37,025 nt of DNA from Candidatus Rokubacteria bacterium 13_1_40CM_69_27 (GTDB taxonomy: Bacteria > Methylomirabilota > Methylomirabilia > Rokubacteriales > CSP1-6): NCBI GenBank assembly GCA_001917535.1, contig MNEF01000032.1, positions 1 to 37,025 on the forward strand. Direction: 5' to 3'. Made by a program: the position numbers and the translations under genes. Of this stretch, positions 31,321 through 37,025 are shown in pieces. Each line of letters starts with the position of its first letter. Position 1 is the stretch's first letter. The notes beneath the pieces were generated by a model. It did not search any database, was not told where the DNA came from, and saw only the letters and a list, made by a program, of their open reading frames with translations.

Positions 31321-31931
31321 CGTTCGGGCTGGCCCTGGCCCTGCTGGCAGCGCTGGTGGCCCCGGCGGCGGCGCATCACGTGGGGACCTGGACGCCCCGC
31401 GACAACGAGATCTCCACGAATTTCAAGCAGCTCAAGTTCTCGCTGCAGGCGCGCAAATTCGACGTGGCCCGGCGCCTCTACGAGACGGGAGCCCTGCGCC
31501 GGGAGCTGCGCGCCCAGGCCGACAAGCTGCCGCGGGGCCTCGACGCGTCGATCCGGGCGGCCCTCCAGGCCGGCGATCCGGCCTCGGCCGAGCGCGGGCT
31601 CATGGTGTTCTTCGTCGCCCTGATCCGCGATCTGGCCCTGGAGGCCGACCGCCAGCTCGCGGAGGCCGGCGCCCCCCTGGCCGTGCGCGTGGTCACCGGC
31701 AGGAAGTTCCTGGAGGCCATCTGGCGCTACTACAACCTCGTCGATTTCGCCGTCACCCAGCGCGACGCCAAGGCAGCCGCGGCCATCCGCCTGGCCTTCG
31801 AGGATGCCGAGGAGTCCGTGAAGGGGGCCCCGCCCAACCCCGACAAGATGCGCGCCCCCCTCAAGCAAATCGCCCGGGTCTGCTCGGGTGTGATCGAAGC
31901 GTCGTCAACGTCAGCAAGGAGGGACTCATGA
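31317..31931 (+). CDS. Secreted helical protein of unknown function
   Basis: A 204-residue protein with a signal peptide (residues 1-19, APAAA) so that the mature form begins His-His (HHVGTWTPRDNEIS). The rest is predicted helical (for example FKQLKFSLQARKFDVARRLY, ALIRDLALEADRQLAEAG, KFLEAIWRYYNLVDFAVT), consistent with a periplasmic four-helix bundle. No cytochrome CxxCH. It overlaps the membrane paralogue upstream and the HAAT binding protein downstream (ATGA at both ends), so it is translated with both. It could be a metal or haem-handling partner of the HxHAEG proteins; this is speculation. Confidence 0.72.
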   Translation: MTFGLALALLAALVAPAAAHHVGTWTPRDNEISTNFKQLKFSLQARKFDVARRLYETGALRRELRAQADKLPRGLDASIRAALQAGDPASAERGLMVFFVALIRDLALEADRQLAEAGAPLAVRVVTGRKFLEAIWRYYNLVDFAVTQRDAKAAAAIRLAFEDAEESVKGAPPNPDKMRAPLKQIARVCSGVIEASSTSARRDS

Positions 31932-33148
31932 GATTCAAATCGCTGCTCGCACTCATCCTGGCGGGAGCCGTGATCGGCGGGACCACGGCCCTGGCCCCGG
32001 CCCAGGGGCCGAAGGTGGTCAAGATCGGCGACCTCGGCTCCAAGGTCGGCGTCTTCGAGGGCTACGGCAAGTACCAGTCGATGGCCATCCAGCTGGCGGT
32101 GGAGGAGCTGAACGCCCGCGGCGGTGTCCTCGGCCACACGATCGAGGTCATCGTGGAAGACGACGACACCAAGCCCGCGCCGTCGGTACGCAAGGCCGAG
32201 AAGCTCATCCTCCAGGACGACGTGAAGCTGCTCGTCGGCGCCGTCTCCAGCGGCGCCACCATGGCGGTGATGGATGTCACCAAGAAGCACAAAGTGATCC
32301 ACTGGAACGCGGTGTCGTGCGCGGAGTTCATGCGCACGACCAAGTTCCACAAGTACTACTTCTCCAACCAGCCCGACTCGCGGATGCAGGCCAACGGCCT
32401 GGCCAAGTACATCCTCGACAAGATGGGCAAGCGCGTCTACATCTTCTACACCGACTACGCCATGGGGCAGTCAGACGGCCGCCAGTTCAAGACGGCCATC
32501 GAGAAGCTCGGGGGCGAGGTGGTCGGCGTGGCGGGGGCGCCCCTGGACACCAAGGACTTCAGCCCCTGGTTCGGCGACATCAACGCCAAGAACCCGGAGG
32601 TCGTCTTCCTGGCCTTCGCCGGCACCGACTCGCTGCGCCTCATGACCCAGCTCCATTCCTTCGGCATGACCAAGAAGTACAGGCTGGCGGGCATCGACTG
32701 CTTCCTGCTGCAACAGGATTTGCCGGCCATCGCCGAGCCGATGGAGGGTTTCGTCCAGCTCGCCCACTTCTCGGCCTACAACCCGGACAAGAACATGCAG
32801 GCGTTCAACGCCAGGTTCAAGAAGCGCTTCGGCGTCGACGCCAACATCATGGCCGGGGCCTACGACGGCCTGATGTTCTGGGCCACAGCCGTCGAGAAGG
32901 CCAAGAGCTTCGACCCCGACAAGGTTGCCGGGGCTATGGAGGGCATGTGCCTGGACGGGACGCACGTCGGCCGCCAGTGCATCCGCAAGGAGGACCACCA
33001 GGTCGTGATGGACATGCACCTCTATCAGGTGAGGGGCGGCAAGAACATCCCCATCGCCGTCGTGGCCGGCTCGGACACCATCGGCGAGCCGATGGTCGGC
33101 CGGGACCCGGTGGAAGGCTTCACCTGGGAGATCAAGAAGAAGAACTGA
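31928..33148 (+). CDS. HAAT-family ABC transporter substrate-binding protein
   Basis: A 406-residue periplasmic binding protein for the transporter encoded next. Signal peptide at residues 1-26 (ending PAQ). Mature opening VVKIGDLGSKVGVFEGYGKY, LAVEELNARGGVLGHTIEV and the YTDYAMGQSDGRQF hinge are typical of Peripla_BP_6. It contains cysteines in SCAEF, IDCFLL and MCLDGTHVGRQC. AAGGAGGG just before ATG 31928 is the best ribosome site in the window, fitting the need for excess binding protein. It is not a close paralogue of the three orphans. Ligand unknown; urea/amide or amino acids are usual for the family. Confidence 0.94.
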   Translation: MRFKSLLALILAGAVIGGTTALAPAQGPKVVKIGDLGSKVGVFEGYGKYQSMAIQLAVEELNARGGVLGHTIEVIVEDDDTKPAPSVRKAEKLILQDDVKLLVGAVSSGATMAVMDVTKKHKVIHWNAVSCAEFMRTTKFHKYYFSNQPDSRMQANGLAKYILDKMGKRVYIFYTDYAMGQSDGRQFKTAIEKLGGEVVGVAGAPLDTKDFSPWFGDINAKNPEVVFLAFAGTDSLRLMTQLHSFGMTKKYRLAGIDCFLLQQDLPAIAEPMEGFVQLAHFSAYNPDKNMQAFNARFKKRFGVDANIMAGAYDGLMFWATAVEKAKSFDPDKVAGAMEGMCLDGTHVGRQCIRKEDHQVVMDMHLYQVRGGKNIPIAVVAGSDTIGEPMVGRDPVEGFTWEIKKKN

Positions 33149-33181
33149 TCGGCGCCGCGTCACACGCTCGCGCTTTGCCGT

Positions 33182-33226
33182 CCTCTCCCGCCGCGCGGCT
33201 CACGTCGCGCGGCGGGCGGGAGGAGG
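33182..33226 (+). terminator. Strong hairpin between binding protein and permease genes
   Basis: An 11-bp perfect stem (33187-33197 with 33206-33216, 8-nt loop GCTCACGT) extended by CCTCT/GGAGG pairing at its base. No T-run follows. In ABC operons a hairpin here commonly stabilises or partly terminates the message so that more binding protein than permease is made. The remainder of the gap 33149-33342 holds a weak TGATATCCT -10-like site at 33307. Confidence 0.45.
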
Positions 33227-33342
33227 CTCTTCCGGGCTTTCCGGAGTCACCACCTTCAACATAAGGCGAGCCGCTCGGGAGGATCGTGGTCGCCCGTTGG
33301 GGGCCGTGATATCCTCCGCGGAAGCCTGGAGCCACCACTGAC

Positions 33343-34221
33343 GTGGAGTACCTGACCGCGGTCTTGCTGCCGCAGCTCCTGCACGGCCTCGTGTTCGGGG
33401 CGGCGCTGGGGCTGCTGGCGCTGGGCCTGACCGTGATCTTCGGGCTGCTGGGCGTGATGAACTTCGCCCACGGCGAGCTCTACATGCTGGGCGCCTACGC
33501 GGGGATCGCGGTGATCGGGGTCACGCACTCGTTCTGGGTGGCCCTGATCCTCGCCCCCCTGCTCGTCGGCGCGCTGGGAGCCCTCACCGAGGTCGCCACC
33601 CTGCGTCCGCTCTACCGTCGCCAGCCGCTCTACGGCCTCATCCTGACCTTCGGCCTGGCCCTGGTGTTCCGCGAGGGCGCCCGCCAGGTGTGGGGCGGCG
33701 ACATGCGGCGGATCCTGCCGCCGATCACCGGCTCGACGCCGCTGCTCGGCATGACGTACCCTAACTACCGCCTCTTCCTGCTGGCGATCGCGTCGGTGCT
33801 GCTGGTGGCCATCTGGCTCTTCTTCACCAAGACGCGCGCCGGCGTCGTCGTGCGGGCGGCCGTCCAGGACGCCGAGATGCTGGACGGGCTCGGCGTCAAC
33901 GTGCCGCGCGTGTTCACGCTCACGTTCGCCGGCTCGGCCGCCCTGGCGGCGCTGGCCGGCCTGCTGCTGGCCCCCGTCTTCACCGTTTATCCCCAGATGG
34001 GGGTCGAGATGATCCTGCTGGCGTTCATCGTGGTGATCCTCGGAGGCATGGGCTCGCTGGGTGGTTCCGTCGTCGCCGCTTTCGTGATCGGCATCGCCCA
34101 GAGCCTGCTCACCCTCTGGATGAATCCGCAGCGGGTGGCCATCGCCATTTTCGGCATCATGATCCTCGTGCTGATCATACGGCCCCGCGGCTTCTTCGGC
34201 CGGGAGGGCGTGCTTGAGTAG
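33343..34221 (+). CDS. livH: Branched-chain amino acid-type ABC transporter permease, LivH-like
   Basis: A 292-residue inner-membrane permease with about eight membrane helices. The family signature is FGLLGVMNFAHGELYMLGAY near the N-terminus, and the ATPase-contact loop is around KTRAGVVVRAAVQDAEMLDGLG. It ends with the usual RPRGFFGREG. Start is GTG 33343 with a weak GGAG site. It forms the membrane channel with LivM. Its stop overlaps the livM start by 8 bases. Confidence 0.93.
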   Translation: MEYLTAVLLPQLLHGLVFGAALGLLALGLTVIFGLLGVMNFAHGELYMLGAYAGIAVIGVTHSFWVALILAPLLVGALGALTEVATLRPLYRRQPLYGLILTFGLALVFREGARQVWGGDMRRILPPITGSTPLLGMTYPNYRLFLLAIASVLLVAIWLFFTKTRAGVVVRAAVQDAEMLDGLGVNVPRVFTLTFAGSAALAALAGLLLAPVFTVYPQMGVEMILLAFIVVILGGMGSLGGSVVAAFVIGIAQSLLTLWMNPQRVAIAIFGIMILVLIIRPRGFFGREGVLE

Positions 34222-35145
34222 CGCCCGGTCCTGGCCCGCCCTGGTCGTCTTGGCGGCGCTGGCGGCGCTGCCGCTGACGCCGTTCATGACGAAGTACTAC
34301 ATGCTGCTCGGCTTCGATGCGCTCCTCTTCGGTGCGGTGGCCATGAGCCTCGACCTCTTGATGGGCTACACGGGCCTGGTCTCCTTCGGCCACGCCGCCT
34401 TCTTCGGGCTCGGGGCCTACGCGACGGCGGTCCTGCTCGAGCGGGGCGTGCTCTCGCTCTGGCTCGGCCTGGGCTTTGCCGTGCTTGTGGTGGGGCTCTA
34501 CGCGCTGATCGTCGCCTACTTCGCCACCACCCGCCGGGGGATCTACTTCGCCCTGCTGACGCTGGTCTTCGCCGAGGTCGTCTACACCTTCTTCCGCTAC
34601 ACGCAGACCTTCGGCGGCTCCGACGGCATCCAGGGTCTCCCCGCCCCCTACCTCTGGCCCGGCCTGGCGATCGACACTCCCGCGCGCAACTACTACCTGA
34701 TCCTCGCGTATCTCGCCCTGGCCTACGCGGCCTGCCGCGTGCTCGTCGGCTCCCACTTCGGCCGGGTGCTGGTCGCCATCCGCGAGAACGAGGACCGCGC
34801 GCGCTTCCTCGGTTACAACGTCCAGCGCTATAAGATGGGGGTCTGCGTGATCTCGGCGCTGCTGACGGGTCTCGGGGGCGCCCTCTACCCGGGCCGCGCG
34901 GCCTACGCCACTCCCGACCTCATGCTGTGGACGGTCTCGGGCGAGCTCATCATCATGGTGATGATCGGTGGCCTCGGCACGCTGGTGGGGCCGGTGATCG
35001 GTGGCGCCTTCTTCATCATCCTGCAGGAAAAGGTCTCCTCCTACGTCGACTGGTACTTCATCGTCATCGGGCTCGTCCTGATCGCCATCGTGCTCTTCAT
35101 GCCCCGGGGCCTCTTCGGCCTCCGGCGCCTCCTCACGCTCCGGCC

Positions 35146-35164
<19 letters not shown>
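34214..35164 (+). CDS. livM: Branched-chain amino acid-type ABC transporter permease, LivM-like
   Basis: A 316-residue permease with about eight to nine membrane helices. Family marks are MGYTGLVSFGHAAFFGLGAY, FGGSDGIQGLP, and the coupling loop FGRVLVAIRENEDRARFLGY, ending FMPRGLFGL. The start is TTG 34214 with GGAGG eight bases upstream; no ATG or GTG lies close by. It overlaps livH by 8 bases and livG by 19. Confidence 0.93.
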
Positions 35165-35906
<742 letters not shown>

Positions 35907-35907
<1 letters not shown>

Positions 35908-36614
35908 TGCTGAGGCTACGGGAGATCCACGCGGGCTACGGGGCCACGCCGATCCTCTTCGGCGTCTCGCTGGAGATCCGCGCGGGCGAGGCCGTGGCGC
36001 TGCTCGGCAGGAATGGCATGGGCAAGACGACGCTGATGAAGGCGGTGATGGGCTTCCTCCGGCCGTGGCGCGGCACCATCGAGTTCGACGGCCGCCTGCT
36101 CACCGGCCTCACGCCCCACGAGATCGCGCGCCTGGGGGTGGGCTTCGTCCCCGAGAACCGCCGGATCTTCCCCGGCCTCACCGTCCGCGAGAACCTCGAG
36201 CTCGGACTCTCGGCTGCGCCCCGGCCCTCGGCCGCGCTGCGACGCCAGCGGCTGGAGGAGGTGTTCCAGCACTTCCCGCGCCTCCGCGAGCGCCTCGACC
36301 AGCTCGGCCAGACGCTGTCGGGCGGCGAGCAGCAGATGCTCGCGATCGCGCGCGTGATGATGGCCGGGGCCCGGATCATCCTCATGGACGAGCCGACGCA
36401 GGGGCTGGCGCCGGCGCTGGTCCGTCACATCCGCCAGATGATCCAGGAGCTCAAGCGCCTCGGCGTCACCGTCCTCCTGGTGGAGCAGAACGCGCGCATG
36501 GCCCTGAACGTCTGCGACCGCGGCTACATCATGGAAAAGGGCCTGATCGTGTTCGAAGGCCCGGCCAAGGAGCTGCGTGAGAGCCCGGTGACGCGTGAAA
36601 AGCTAGGCGTTTGA
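35907..36614 (+). CDS. livF: Branched-chain amino acid-type ABC transporter ATP-binding protein, LivF-like
   Basis: A 235-residue ATPase, the second of the transporter pair. Walker A GRNGMGKTT (about 34-42), LivF-type VGFVPENRRIFPGLTVRENL, signature LSGGEQQML, Walker B IILMDEPTQGL and the VEQNARMAL switch (Gln in place of the His seen in LivG; normal for LivF). It completes a full five-component HAAT transporter with 31928, 33343, 34214 and 35146. A palindromic repeat begins 4 bases after the stop. Confidence 0.95.
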
Positions 36615-36618
36615 ACTC

Positions 36619-36683
36619 GGAGGGGGGCTTCGCCCCCCTTCCGAAACCTCCCCCCCGGAAGGGGGCGCCGGCAAAGCCGGCGC
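36619..36683 (+). repeat. REP-like two-hairpin palindromic element, copy C
   Basis: Hairpin 1 is GGAGGGGGGC-TTC-GCCCCCCTTCC (36619-36642, one bulged T), spacer CGAAACCTCCCCCC, hairpin 2 GCGCCGGC-AAA-GCCGGCGC (36665-36683). It follows livF in the same orientation as copy A follows its gene, a position suiting termination or 3'-end protection. Matches copies A and B. Confidence 0.75.
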
Positions 36684-36713
36684 TCGAAAGGGGGCCGCAC
36701 AGGTTGGTGAGCG

Positions 36714-37025
36714 GTGAAAAGCTGGGCGCCTAGGACGCTGCTCGGGGCCGACCTCCGCCAGAATCTCGTGCGGGGCGCGCTCGCCCTGACGCTGCTGGCC
36801 GCGCTGTTCTGGGCGCTGCCGATGCGCCGCGCCGGCGAGGAGGGGGGCCACCACGCTCGGCACGGCCCCGCGCTCGATCTCTTCGAGAAGGCCGGGATCA
36901 CCGAGCTCAAGGAGGGGCAGCGGGGGCCCGCCGTGCGACTCCAGCGCTTCGGCGGTGGCCATGCGTCGCTCGAGACCTGGAAAGACAGGCTGGTCGTCCT
37001 GAACTTCTGGGCGACCTGGTGCACG
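36714..37025 (+). CDS. TlpA/ResA-like thioredoxin-fold protein (3' end outside window)
   Basis: The frame from GTG 36714 is open to the window edge: 104 residues. An N-terminal membrane anchor (about residues 21-37, ALALTLLAALFWALPM) is followed by a His-rich stretch (GGHHARHG), then a TlpA-like strand pattern ending VVLNFWATWC, where the Cys at 103 is the first of the expected CxxC. It is probably a periplasmic thiol-disulfide oxidoreductase, often involved in cytochrome c maturation or protein reduction. The start is supported by the hydrophobic segment placement; the ribosome site (GGTGAG) is weak. The second active-site Cys would lie just beyond the window. Confidence 0.8.
   Translation, partial: MKSWAPRTLLGADLRQNLVRGALALTLLAALFWALPMRRAGEEGGHHARHGPALDLFEKAGITELKEGQRGPAVRLQRFGGGHASLETWKDRLVVLNFWATWCT

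Noticed and set aside
36524..37024. Minus-strand open frame at the right edge
   Set aside because: It is antisense to the end of livF, the palindromic repeat and the TlpA-like gene, whose anchor and VVLNFWATWC are far more convincing.

Overview
The window is very GC-rich with G/C-saturated third codon positions and densely packed genes that often overlap at ATGA or TGATG. The content is periplasmic binding proteins of the branched-chain amino acid (HAAT) and NitT/TauT types, xanthine-dehydrogenase-type molybdo-hydroxylases, UbiD, thiolase/DUF35 and CoA-ligase genes. This suggests an uncultured soil or subsurface aerobe of the Rokubacteria/Methylomirabilota kind. That assignment is inference from gene style; no rRNA, tRNA, phage or CRISPR locus is visible.

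Layout. 1-2238 (minus): an operon of an AhpD-like/CMD-domain protein, a NitT/TauT binding protein and its ATPase (cut by the window edge). The AhpD-like gene has an in-frame TGA exactly where the second redox cysteine of the CxxC motif belongs, followed by a SECIS-like hairpin, so it reads as a selenoprotein (Cys82-Gly-Tyr-Sec85). This is the most striking feature of the window. 2374-5460 (plus): orphan HAAT binding protein, enol-lactonase-like hydrolase, outer-membrane protein remnant, methyltransferase. 5441-8968 (minus): 3-hydroxyisobutyrate dehydrogenase-like enzyme, a second orphan HAAT binding protein, an isochorismatase-fold hydrolase and a gutted Abhydrolase_10 gene. 9143-12597 (plus): third orphan HAAT binding protein, gutted alpha/beta hydrolase, UbiD decarboxylase, broken cyclase.

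12594-15319 (minus): a membrane-anchored helical-repeat protein and a Gfo/Idh/MocA oxidoreductase. 15363-16890 (plus): thiolase and DUF35 partner. 17063-22452 (plus): a five-gene membrane/protease operon (DUF898, M48 peptidase, TPR protein, polytopic membrane protein, DUF4124 protein). 22475-30062 (minus): a molybdo-hydroxylase operon with two different molybdenum subunits, one FAD subunit, one 2Fe-2S subunit and an aryl-CoA-ligase-like gene. 30275-36614 (plus): two paralogous four-helix membrane proteins with an HxHAEG motif and a small secreted helical protein, translationally coupled to a complete HAAT ABC transporter. A TlpA-like thioredoxin gene starts at 36714 and runs off the window.

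Two genome-level patterns stand out. Between 4.4 and 12.6 kb, four genes keep their N- and C-terminal ends but have lost their centres. Three copies of a two-hairpin palindromic repeat (about 6.36, 24.82 and 36.62 kb) sit between genes. No gene-free stretch exceeds 300 bases; the largest are 30063-30274 and 33149-33342.
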